A DNA stretch of 64,000 nt from NCBI RefSeq assembly GCF_000247695.1, contig NW_004624784.1, positions 9,215,638-9,279,637 on the forward strand, given 5' to 3'. The DNA comes from Heterocephalus glaber. Its lineage: Eukaryota > Chordata > Mammalia > Rodentia > Bathyergidae. The position numbers were made by a program, and so were the translations under genes. How positions within the stretch are numbered: the first letter of the stretch is position 1; every line of letters starts with the position of its first letter. This document shows, piece by piece, positions 1 through 11,600 of the stretch. The notes under the pieces are model-generated. The model was not told the origin of the DNA. It did no database searches and saw only the letters and a program-made list of their open reading frames with translations.

Positions 1-2540
1 AAAAAATATTATTGTAAGGGATTTTATGGGAGGAGGGCTTCTGATCAGTTTAGGAAAAGGAAAAAATGTCAGCTTGGAGTTGATTGTTTGATGTTTTAAA
101 AATGACAGAAAGAAAGCTACAGAGCTCCACTACTTTTTGCTATCATCTTCCCTATCAAGAAAAATTATCTTCAACCTGCAAAGGATAGAACAAATACAGT
201 TAAAGGAAAATAAAGCCTAAGATAGTTGAAAAGATAGGAAAAGAAAATCTGGGTTTTAAATGAATTCACAATTGTAGACCCAAGGGAAGTATAACCCCTG
301 GAACTTACAAAACCATGTTACATAGTCCTTGGAATGAGCAAGTGCCCTAAATTTCAAAAAGGAAACAAAAGATCTAGTGCTACCTCAGACCAGTGTAATC
401 AGAATCAATTTTACAAAAGATCCTAGAGCAGTTTGCTAAATGCTTGGTGAGCAAAAGTCCTAATATTTTGTTTTAAAGAACAATAATGTAGACACAGGTA
501 TGGCAAACTATTTAGACTATGTCTAGGAGCAAAGCTTAGTACTGAAATTTATAACAAAGTTAATGATATAACATTATGCAAAATTTTATCATACTGCATA
601 GTAATCAAGCATAAATGGAGCTCTCCATGCAAATGAAAACAATTAATATTCTTTTAAATCAGCTTTTTTACATGAGGGTATGGAAAATGGGAGACAGAAG
701 CCAGCCAGGGGCTATGGCACTCCCTGACAGTCCACCCAAACAGAATTTAGGAAAAGGGTTACTTGGCCTGAACCAATCCAATCCCAGACGCCAGCCACTA
801 TCCAGTCCCAGAACAGACTCACTGGCTGAGCTGTCTTCTGGGATTCCCTGTGAAATCTGCTTCTAAGGTCATGTGGGATATCTTCTGATGAAACAATCAG
901 CAAAAGGAAGTTTTTTATGCAGCTTTCGAACACCTAGAAACTACAGGACCTGGTGCCTGGGGAAGAGAGGAGACAAAGGGGAAGTGGAAATGCCAGTCAG
1001 ATGCCAATTGCTTTTGAAACGCATATTATTTAATATCCAGTGAACAGGGAACAGGAGGGAAGTGCATATAGGGTGAGCCTGAATGGACAAGTGCAATGAG
1101 GGAAAGACAGGGGGATGCAGGCAGCACCTGGAAGCAGAGGTAGGAATAACAAGAGAAAGCGTCACACCTTCACAAGAAACAAAATGCAGACTTCCCGAGT
1201 TTGAAATATACAGCCTGGCACTTGCTTCAGTGATCCAGTGTATCTTTTCAGGGAAAGGGGTAAGGGAAGGGTTACAAATGATGCTAGATGAGCCATGAGA
1301 TCATGGGTGATAGATATACAAGGGCTCATCATATTGCTCTATTCTTATGTATGTTTCTATTTTTTAAGGGTTTTTTTAAGCTACTAAATGTTCCCCCATT
1401 TGACTCAGAAAAAGAAAAAAAACTTGAATCCTTAACACTGGTTTAAAAGGCTATGCACAATCTTGCCTCTCTTCTCCTATGGTTTCTCTGCCCTCCTCAC
1501 TTCCTTGCTGTTCTCTGAGCTCACTGGGCACATGCCTAGCTTCTTCCGCCGCCAAAGTCGGTCTCTGTTGTCTGCACATGCAACAACAACAAGAGTTGGT
1601 CTCTGTTGCCTTTTAAAGGTGATCCACTGACTCACCATCCTACAGAGCCGAAGCTCGCCCCGGCCCCGTCTAGAATTCCTAATCCTCATCACTCTACATG
1701 GGTTTTTCCCTAGCGCTTATTATCTTCCAACATAGTATTTATTTATTTTATGTTTATCATTTGTCTTTGTCACCAGAATTTAAATTATTAAAGCAGGGCG
1801 GATTTTTGTTTGGATTTCTTTTAACTCAGTGTTTACAATAATAATGTTATCCAATAAATGTAAGTGGAATGAATGTAGAAAGTCTTAAGTCTGTGGCCCA
1901 GGAGGTGGTAGATGTCTTTGGCCTGAATGTTTGTCTCTTCCTCAATAGCTGGAGCAGCTAAAACAAATTTACTCCTAACCTACTCTCTTGCATTAAACAA
2001 TAACAAAAACAGGATACCTGGTTTCTGAAGTGAGGAACTTATACATAGTTTATCAGAATTACTGCCCTCCTTCCCAACTTCTAGGCAGAGATTTCATAAC
2101 TTGATTTGGAAACATCTAATGCTATTTCCAGTTATAGCTTGTGATATCACAAAATTCTTAACCAAATTCCTCCCAAGTCAGGAACTTCAGTCTTAACTCT
2201 AAATCATATGAAAATTGAAATTTTTTTCAAAACTAGAGCTCTGTGGTTTTTAGAAAATTTTTAGGCTTTGGCAATATTTTAAAGAGGAAATTATCACAAA
2301 TTTCAAAATCATTTTTGATAGTGTGAAGCTTAGACAAACTACTTTTTTGGGCCAATATTTTATGATCACAAAAACACTCCAGGGGTATACACGTATGTGT
2401 ATAGCACTCAGTACTTGCAGAACACAAAATCAATGCTCACAAAAATCTGGGAATTCTTGCCTTAAGTAATAAGTATTTACAAGCACAGTAAAGGGATTAC
2501 CTATCTCTCCTTTAACAATGCTACTAATCAAACAAAAGAC
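1..2540. other. Intergenic stretch, nothing recognised
   Basis: AT-rich sequence without a supported exon, RNA gene or clear repeat. The short open frames have no recognisable domain and no splice-site context. By human gene order this would be the ZW10-TMPRSS5 interval; no TMPRSS5 exon was found. Confidence 0.6.
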
Positions 2541-2544
2541 TGAG

Positions 2545-2640
2545 GCCAGCATAGTGGTACATGTCTATAATCCCAGCTAGTCAGAAGGCTGAGGCAGGAG
2601 GACAGCAACTTACTAAGATCATTTCAAAATAAAGAAATTA
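2545..2640 (+). repeat. B1-like SINE, diverged
   Basis: Reads as the 7SL-derived pattern 'gtggtacatgtctataatcccagct ... gaggctgaggcaggagga' with losses. It is followed directly by an ID-like unit. Confidence 0.6.
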
Positions 2641-2644
2641 AAAG

Positions 2645-2715
2645 GGCTGAATTTAACTCAATGGGTTAGTGCTTCCCTAGCATGCATGGGGCCTAGGTTC
2701 AATTCCCAATATAAA
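2645..2715 (+). repeat. tRNA-derived (ID-like) SINE
   Basis: Diverged head and 'ggttcaattcccaatat' box B. Its tail runs into a GA-rich simple repeat. Confidence 0.6.
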
Positions 2716-2785
2716 AGAAAGAAGGGAAGGAAAGAAAGACAGAGAAACAAGGAAGAAGGGAGGGAGGGAAAGACAAGAAAAAAAT
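2713..2785 (+). repeat. GA-rich simple repeat
   Basis: Purine tract of gaaag/ggaa units following the SINE tail. Confidence 0.8.
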
Positions 2786-2789
2786 TCTG

Positions 2790-3833
2790 TTTAATTTACT
2801 CACAAGTGATTATTCAGCAAGGCACTGAAGTTTATAGTGTAAGTGCTGTTCAGAGTCTAGATGACTTTTCCAGAGCTGACGAAAGCCAAAGACAGGCACA
2901 GGGTAAACAGGCAAATTCTGTAGCTTCCATTTCCAGAGACCAGGGGATGCTTTGCGATGCTCCCAGGTTGAGGAAAGAGTGCCATCTGGAGGATCTCCAT
3001 TGCCAGGAGAAAGTCTTTCGCAAAACCAAGCAAGGGTCAGGCTACCAACATACACCCTGATCCATACAGAAACATGAGCCACTATCAAATCACCACCCAG
3101 ACTTAGACTGTTGGCAGACTTGCCTTTTTAACAACCCTTTTATTACAAACTTAGGAAACCTTTCATGAATTTCATTTCTCCAAGCATTTGTGTAATTCTG
3201 ATTGCTCTTTGCCCATAGATCTAGCTACTCAATGAGTAGGCTGTTAATGCTCCCTTACTCCCATAATCATCATGCTCTTTCTCAAAGGCTCTAGCCCCTT
3301 TCTAACTCAGGCTCCCAGTCAGAACAGGCAGTCTCAAGAGCCTAAGAGCTGTCAGACCCAATTCCCACATGTTCAATCAGATGATTCACTCCTACCCAGA
3401 ATGAACATCGACTTCATCATCAGCTATCAATTTCTTGGCCAGGTAAGAAGACGAAGGCTGTCTGCTCTGTGTGCCATAGCTTACAAACTATTCATTAGAT
3501 GAAAGTCCCCAAAGACTACGCCACCCAGCCCAAGAACCATAATAGCTGTCTGTTACTGGAAGAAGGGAAGAGCATGCTTTTCAGTTATGAGATCCCACCC
3601 TCAAAGTGCTGTACCTGACAAGCAACAGGAATAGCTTCTATGAACAAAAGAAATCTATTGCTCTGTGTAACAGCCCTGTAATGCATTTATTTCAATTCTG
3701 CCCTTAGTTCCTCAGTCTCTCAATTGCTGAGAAAAGAATTCTACCTGAAACTATGTAAATTTTCAAAAAACAGGTATTTTCTCTTAAAGCGGCCCTTTCC
3801 TCCTCTCTTAAGAAAGCCCACTTCTTTGTTCTC
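2790..3833. other. Intergenic, nothing recognised
   Basis: Unique-looking sequence. The open frames at 2686-3060 and 3272-3502 show no family signature or exon context. Confidence 0.5.
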
Positions 3834-3849
3834 AAAAAACTAAAGCTTG

Positions 3850-3933
3850 GGCCGGGGATTTAGCGTGTGGTTTCGCCACCTGCTGCGCAAGCGGCAAGGA
3901 CCCGACTTCAATCACCGGTACCAAAAAAACCAA
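3850..3933 (+). repeat. ID-like SINE with perfect target duplication
   Basis: Full-length unit starting GGGCCGGGGATTTAG and ending GGTACC plus A tail. It is flanked by an exact 16-bp duplication, AAAAAACTAAAGCTTG, at 3834-3849 and 3934-3949. The perfect duplication suggests a fairly recent L1-driven insertion. Confidence 0.92.
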
Positions 3934-4261
3934 AAAAAACTAAAGCTTGTTCAGAACATTGTTTCCTTTGTGGGTCCTCACATTAGGACATGCAGAGTAT
4001 AGACAAACAGCTTGTCATTAACCCAGCTGAATTCTTTTATGAGACAAAAATTAGTCTTTTGTTTTTCTATGACCACATAGGAAAAGAAAGACTAAGCAAC
4101 CAGAATGACTTGATTAAAGGGGCTAAATCACAACTAAGAACAAGAACAATTCTAGGACAAGGGGCTGGGAGGCTGAGGACTAAGCGAGCCCATCATACTA
4201 GAAACACCCTCTAGTCAGCTCATGCTTCAGGACAAAGATCACCTCCTTAGACTATTAGACA

Positions 4262-4400
4262 AGAGGAAGGAATAAGGGTAATGGGGAGGGAGGTGTAAGA
4301 GAGTAACAGGGGAAGATATGTTAATGTATGTATGAAAATACTATACTGAAATCCAGTATTTTGTAAAATTAATATGCACTCATAAAAATATATTCTAAAA
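4262..4400 (+). repeat. L1 3'-end-like fragment
   Basis: G-rich purine stretch followed by 'atgtatgaaaatactatactgaaa ... aatatgcactcataaaa', resembling rodent L1 3' termini. Family is uncertain. Confidence 0.35.
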
Positions 4401-4778
4401 AGAATCAGGGAAAAGAAAAAATTATTCTCTGCCCTCTTTTCAGGAGAGGAAACTATTACTTAGTAGAAAGCGACACAATCTAAAGTCCTAGAGAGATCTA
4501 CGAAACTTTAACATGATGTATACCTCCAGTGGCTGCAAAGATTAAAAAACACAAAAAGTTGAGCTAAAGGATTTTCTATGTCCACCAAATAAAGAATCGG
4601 GCTTCAGGACCCAGTATTAGTAGCTCATGGCATATATATTGCACAGGAACAAGGGCAATTTAAAATCTTACATTTGACAGGGTACTGAAACAGTGAAGTT
4701 TCAGAATTGGGGGAAAATCCAACCAAAAAAATTTAGTTGAAACAGCAAAAAGTGCCAAAAATACATAACGTTCCAAGA

Positions 4779-4860
4779 GCCGGGGATGTAGCTCAGCGGC
4801 ATAGCACCTGCCTGGCAAGCGTGAGGTCCTGAGTTCAATTCCCAGTACCCCCCCAAAAAA
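4779..4860 (+). repeat. ID-like SINE
   Basis: Unit 'agccggggatgtagctcagc ... gttcaattcccagtacc' with a C-rich then A-rich tail. Imperfect flanking repeats ttccaagag / tttcaagag. Confidence 0.88.
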
Positions 4861-5210
4861 AATTTCAAGAGACCTAGGAATTCTTAGAAAGCAACAGGTA
4901 GTGCCACAAAGAAAGCAGATGACAAGTCAGTGAGTGTTCTGTGTGGGCCTTATATGACAATAAAGAGAAAGGCACAGAAGATGAGACAACCTGTTGGTCT
5001 TTTTGTTAAAGTTCCCACATTCTTAGTCACTGGAAAGAAACATTACAGGAATTATCCCTAATTCTTGCAAGACCAAAACAATCTCACAAATTATTTACCC
5101 TGACTCTTAGAATCTCTTGGTTGCCTTAATCCAAAGCCAGGGCCTAAAATTACAATGTATGTTGTTCCCAGAGGGCTATGGAAGCAGCACAAAATACTGC
5201 TGTCCAACAG

Positions 5211-5216
5211 TTTATT
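5211..5216 (-). promoter_or_regulatory. Candidate ZW10 polyadenylation signal
   Basis: AATAAA on the minus strand (TTTATT on plus), about 290 nt past the ZW10 stop. It is the best hexamer in the first 600 nt downstream; a (TG)n tract follows on the plus strand at 5237-5262. Inferred from position only. Confidence 0.4.
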
Positions 5217-5236
5217 TTTTTCTGTCCGTGCATGTG

Positions 5237-5262
5237 TATGTGTGTGTGTGTGTGTGTGTGCT
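5237..5262 (+). repeat. (TG)n microsatellite
   Basis: About a dozen uninterrupted TG units just 3' of ZW10. Confidence 0.9.
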
Positions 5263-5505
5263 CTGTTTTTGTGTTGGGAATTGCGATTTCATAATTATCA
5301 AAGGAAGGTGGCTAGAGAGTTAATGAATTGAGATTCTTCGCGTCACATCTTATCCTACTATTCTGTCCTTCAACAAGGCCTCATATAGGCCAGGACATAA
5401 AGCGTTTTTATGTGAAGTCAAACTTCCAAAAAGTCTTGAAGGGAGTAATTACACCAAAGGAGGAATCCACATAGTCAAGACACAGTTTTTCTCAGAAAAA
5501 TGTAA

Positions 5506-5626
5506 TTATTTAATCTTAGCAAGGGCAGCTGCTCTTCTTTCTGTGTTCTGGAACAAGGCACGAATTAAAGCTTTTACTTCACTGGAAGAGAATGCACTTG
5601 CCAGGGGTCCTTTGCCATCAGCCCAT
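5506..5626 (-). CDS. ZW10: ZW10 coding exon 16 (C-terminus)
   Basis: Completes Arg740 and encodes residues 741-779, ending [11 protein letters not shown] then TAA. The acceptor reads ttttttgcag. The A at 5626 joins the CG left by exon 15 to give Arg, followed by Trp-Ala-Asp-Gly. Confidence 0.96.
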
Positions 5627-8600
5627 CTGCAAAAAACAAATAAACAAACATAGAATTCTATTTCCTATTATGTCTCTGAAGTATAAGAAAGATTTTTAAA
5701 TTTCTTGTTTGAACCAAATGCTTATTTTAAACAGAAACACAATAAATCTTGGGTATCCTTCCTCCTTTATAGATCTACCCATCAATATCTTAGGTCCCTC
5801 AGCTCACTGGCTGCATTTGGTATCAGCACAGCCAGACGAAGAGAGCAAGAGAGGACAGTAAGTCTGTTCCTTTGTCCTATACTCGTTAAGGTCTCTCTGA
5901 ACTGGGTAATTATGACCATATTCTCCCATGTCTTGACTCTGTAACTACTTCCTAAAAAGAACAGACAATAAATTTTAACTGAAAAGGGATTGGTATTAAA
6001 AATATATAATATATATAAAGTATCATAAACAATATAAAAAACATAAATATATTAAAAAATCTCCCGTTAATCAATCTAGCAGGATAAAGGGAGGAAAAGA
6101 TATGAACAGCATTTACAGTAAGAAGAAACATGGATGGCCAAAGAAAAAGATGCTCAATCTTAATAGAATTTAGGGAATTGTAAATTAAAATGACAACAAG
6201 CTGTCATTTTGTACTAATGAGATTATCAAGTCTGATAATCCCAAACACTGGTGAAAATATAAAGCGAAGGGACAAACTATGAGATATTTGTACAATGGGA
6301 TTGATAGAGCAATGAAAATGAAGTGCAGCACACAAACCACCATGAATGAATTTCAAAAACATACTGCTGAACAAAAGAAGCAAGTTACAGAGGACTCTGT
6401 TTACAGATAGTGAAGAAAAGGCCAAGTCCAAACTTTGTATTCAGAATATGTGTACAAAGAGCAAAATCAAAGGTAACAGGAAGAAGGGGAGCTCTTTTTC
6501 AAAGGGGAAGGGGATCAAGAGGTAGAAGGAGAAGGGAGGTAAAGAGGACAAAAAAAGGAATTAAGATGTGTTATGTACATGTGACAACCCCATGCAGGAA
6601 TGTAAACATTACGTATTATACACATGTATTAATAAAAAAAATTATCTGAAAAAAAGAAAATAGAATAATGGGTTAAGTAAAAAAAAAAAAAAAAAAAGAA
6701 TATGTATAGCTAGGCATAGTAGCACATGCCTGTAATCCCAGCACTTGCCACTCTGAGGCAGGAGAATAATGAGTTCGAGGCCAGCCTGGGCTACATAGTG
6801 AGACCTTGTCTCAGAACAACAACAACAAAAAATATGCGTAAATATAAAACTATAAAGAAAGGCAAGGAAATAACACAAAATTCAAGAAAGTGGGCGCCTC
6901 TGATGAAACGCATTTAGAAGACACACATGGTATTTCCAAACTACTGGTTATATTTTTTTCTTAAATTTGTTAAGAGGTACAGTAACATTCTTTTTTCTTA
7001 AACTGTGAATATATGCTATGTATACTGTATGCCTTCATATGTATATTTTGCAACCTTAAAATGTTTAAATTACACATGACTAAGGTAGTTTCTCTGGTAA
7101 AGAAAATGTTCTTAGTTAGCTTTTTGTTCAGTACTAAGAATGGAACCCAAGGGCACACCTGATATCACTGAGCTACATCTCCACCCTATTTGAGACAGGA
7201 TCTCACTAGGTTACCCAGGCAGCACTCAAACTTACAATCCCCCTGCCTCTGCCTCTTCTCAGTGCTGATTACAGACATATACACCTGGCTATTAGCTTTG
7301 CATTTACAACTCTCTGAAACAATCCTAAGCAGAAAAAAAGAAGTTGAGACGTACCAGTACTGTTATTAATCTCATTAGCAAGGAAGGAGAGGCTGCAAGA
7401 GGCTCCCTATTTTTATTTTGTAGTGCTGGGGATTGAACCCAGAAGCACTATATCACTGAGCTACATCCCCAGCCCTTTCTATTTTGAGACAGTCTTGCTA
7501 ACTTCCCCAAACTGGCCTAAAATTTGTGATCTTCCTGCCTCAGCCTCCTTAGTTATTGGGATCACAGGCATGCACCATCACCTTGATTTACAAGAAGTCT
7601 CTTTAATGGCAGATTAAAAATTTTTCATCTGCTGACCTGTGAAGCATATTACCCAGACACCTTTTACCTACTAAGGACTTATTTATAACAAATCAAAACT
7701 TTGTATTAACTACAGAGATAGCTTGATGTAATTTTCTTTTCAAGTAGAAGTCTCTCTTGGGGTTTTTTGTGGGTAGGTTTGTTTTTTTGTTTTTCCCAGT
7801 ACCAGGAATCAAACTCAGGACCTTGCACTCACCAGGCAGGTGAGACACCACAGAGCTACATCCCCAGCCCAGGTTGGGACTGTTTTTGAGACAGGGTCTC
7901 ACTATGTAGTTCAGGGTGGCTTTAAACTCACTATGTAGCCTAGGCAGGCCTCAAACTGTGGCAATCCTCCTGCCTCAGCCTCCTGAGTGCTGGGATTAGA
8001 GGTGTGCTTTATAGTGTTTTAGATTGGACAATATGTGTTGCAAACAGCTAGGATGAGAGAGCTCATATAATTGGACACCTGCAGTAAATTAAACGAAAGC
8101 AGAGAGAGAAGTAACTATAGAGATGGAGACAGACCTTAAGGATTCTACAGGGAGTTTCCTATGCAAAGTACACATATTCATTAATAATCTACCATGATGG
8201 GACCGGGGATTTAGCTCGGTGGCACTGCACCTGACTCACAAGCACAAGGTCCTGACTTCAATCCTCGGTACCAAAAAACAAAAACTAATCTACCATGATG
8301 AAATAAAAGTATCAACGGATATATCACTAACCCCATCACTCTGGTCACGCATATTAGTACCTCTGCACATTGTGATACAATGTAGCATAATGGGCACAGC
8401 AACATTAACTGATAGTTAGGTGAAAATATCATCCATTATATTGAGGAAAAGAACCCTTTCTAGTGCATGATACTTAGCTTCTCAAACTATTGTACTCCTT
8501 ACAGAAAAACTACCTACTGGTCAATCAAAAAGTCTGGTGATGTGATGCTGAATATTAAAGAAAGAAAAAAGTTATTTCTCTGTTAAGAGACCAAAGTCCT

Positions 8601-11600
8601 TTTTAAAATGCACCCACTGCTGGTTTAAGTTAGCAGCGATTACCATCCAGGTGTAAGATAATGTACTTACTATAAATGCTGGATCATTTGTATTGCATGC
8701 CAAAACCACATGTTCAAGATCAAAACAGTATGAATGATGTATTTGATTTTTTTGGTACCGGGGATTGAACTCGGGTCCTTGCGCTTGCGCAGCAGGCGTC
8801 AAAACCACTGAGCTAAATCCCTGGCTAAAACAATATGAATGAGAAGTCTATACTAGCCAGTGAGAAAGTAGTAATGAGATTTATACTATGACAGACTACA
8901 AAAAGGCCCCAACTACTGCTCTTCAATATGAAACTCTTCCCTGGGTAATATTAACAACTAGCACTGCTACCAATGGCACTATTATCCTTTTGTGGCTGTT
9001 CAAGAAATATATGCCTCTATGGAAGGCTTACACGCACCGATCTCCAATTTCTTGCAAGCTAGCTTGTAGTATCATCATCAATTCTTTGAAAGGCATCCAT
9101 TTTAGTACATAGATTGGAACTTCTTCTTGATACTGCTTGTTCTTGTTTTCTTCGGATAGAGGTGCAAATACTTGGGGTCCTTCATCCATCACTGTTTTGC
9201 ATAAGGAATATAATCTATCACCATCTTCAGTAGAGATGTCCTAGTTTCGCACAAAGGGAACATAACAGAGTAGAATTGGGCCCACTTAGTAGTAGGGAAA
9301 GGATAAGGCAAACTCTCAGCACAAGCTGACAAAGCAGAGTAGCTACAATAGTATGTCTTCCAATTAATTTAGAATATCTTACTAGACACTAGATTCTATC
9401 AGGTCTCTGAAAATATTCTGAAGCTAGAATGACACAAAATATGTTTCAACAGATAGCAATTTAGTTTGCCTGCAATAAAGAGTCCATTTCTCCATAATGT
9501 GGCAAAGCTTGCTGCAAAGCAGAAGATGTTACTACAAATAAGGGTTTTGTCAATCTATGCTTTAGAAGCAACAGCTAAACAAATCTGGTCAATTTTCCTT
9601 GTAGGAGCACACATACATTCTCAACTGTGAAGGTTTGTAGGAAAAGTAGTACCTGCCTAAGACTGTATTCACTTTACTAAATGAAATTATTTAGTTTACT
9701 TGCAAACCAAATGACTTCATACTACACAACACAGTATGAAGACTGGGAGCACTGTCCAGTTTTCAATTTCCTCATTCATTATTTATAGATGATAGACAGA
9801 GAACAAGTACAATCCTACTTGCTTATCTAGGGATGAAAGAGATTAGCAAGTCTCCAGCAAAATAGAATTAAGGCAAAATTGAAAAACTGTAACAGCATGA
9901 GTTAGACAGGAAACATGAGTAATTTCTTCTACCATCTGTGTTGATTAAAAATGAGACTTCAACACTGCTTTCATAATAAAGTCACAATCTGGGATAAGAA
10001 TTGCATCTCAATTTTTACTGAGTGAGACATCATACTGTATGAGGGATACAGGGCTCTTACCTCAAGGGCAGTGATTTTGTCAATGATTTCAGAAACTGCT
10101 GTATTTAGTAAAGTCCCCATAGCCTTGCAATATATATTCACTGGCAGGACATCCTGCCATACAATTCCAAGTCTCTTTAGTTGGTGTAGTACCTGTTAAG
10201 AGAACACAGTTATTTACAGAGAAGAGAGATTGTTGCAACTTACATTTCCAGATTTACCTTATTTATTTTCTATGTATATGAGGAAAGAAGAGTTATGTGA
10301 AAGTTGAGGTAATCAAGAACATTTGCTTTCTGAATATTTAATTCTTAGCGAGATCCATGGCAGACAAAGCAGACTCATCCTGAGGATAAGAAAACTGCTA
10401 GAAAAGATAATTCATTTAAGAGAGAGGAACATGCTCAAACCCATATTTTAAATTTCCCAGGCTAGGGAGAGATGAATAAGAAAAGCACAGAGGATTTTTA
10501 GAGCAGTGAACTGATACTATACTGGTACTATACTGATACTATAATGGTAGATACATGGCATTTTGCATTTTTCTACATCTATAGAATGTACAACACCAAA
10601 AGTGAACCCTAATACACTCTGGGTGACTATGATATGTAAATGTAAGTTCATCAATTATTAACAAATGTACCACTTTGGTAGGGGATGTTTGGTAGGCCAT
10701 GCATATGTAGGAGAGGGGTTTATATGGGATATATCTTTATCTTCCTCTTAATTTGCTGTGAATCTAAAACTGCTCTTAAAAAAGACTTAAAAGTGGAACC
10801 CATAAAATGGAAAAAAAATATTAAAAACCATATCTGATAAAAAAATTTATAATCAAACTAAGGAATTCTGCTAAATCAACCAAAAAAAATAGAGTAAATA
10901 AAATAAAACCAATAGAACTCAATAAAAATAAATAAATTTCCCAAATACAAATTCATAAGTCAACTACTTGCTACAACAGATTTACTAGTCACATTATTAG
11001 GTCTATGAAAAAATAGCTTCCTACTGTCTTGGTAGGGCAGGGTAAAGTTCTTAAGAAGAACTATAAAAGTATCTAGATTTTCCAGTGAGGATAATGGAGA
11101 ATCAACTGAGCTATTTGTTAGGTATTCTTTGCTGCTTTTTTAAACACCAACAACAAAAAAAAGAGCATCTAAGGATAGAGTACAAATTTCAGCACTAGCA
11201 ACAGCCTCCTACCTGCCGAACTGCTTTACTTGCCGCAGAATAATTCTCTTCATCATCCATGTTTGAAAAGTTCCTAGCACTTGACAATCTTTCCAGAAGT
11301 TCACCTTTCTGTACCCGCATTTGGGCCAAAAAACACTCTGTCCCTATGATGGGAAAACAAAATAAAAAGTTCTAAAAGCTGTTCAGAGTAGGAGAGGAGA
11401 GAGATAAACATATACCATGTATCTGTTCTGCCCACATGAAGATAATAGCTAGATAATATAAAGTTTGCCCTAAGGCCCCTAAAAAGAATCACTTCTAATA
11501 CATATAGCTGCTCCTTCCAATCGCATTCTCAGGATAACAGATAAATCTTTCTCAGTAGTTTGTCTAGAGTCTGAGTCAGCTAAGAAAAATCACTTAAATA

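Larger units (their letters stand above)
5627..9037 (-). other. ZW10 intron 15, repeat-filled
   Basis: Holds an old L1-like fragment at 6065-6660, B1-like and ID-like SINEs between 6.7 and 8.0 kb, and two SINEs with clear target duplications near 8.2 and 8.75 kb. No internal exon seen. Confidence 0.85.

Noticed and set aside
1..5200. Possible TMPRSS5 exons
   Set aside because: Expected nearby from human gene order, but no serine-protease or SRCR signature was seen in either strand.
8200..8285. tRNA-like box A and box B sequences, here and in all ID-like units
   Set aside because: No cloverleaf with matching acceptor stem and anticodon arm; A tails and target duplications mark them as SINEs, not tRNA genes.
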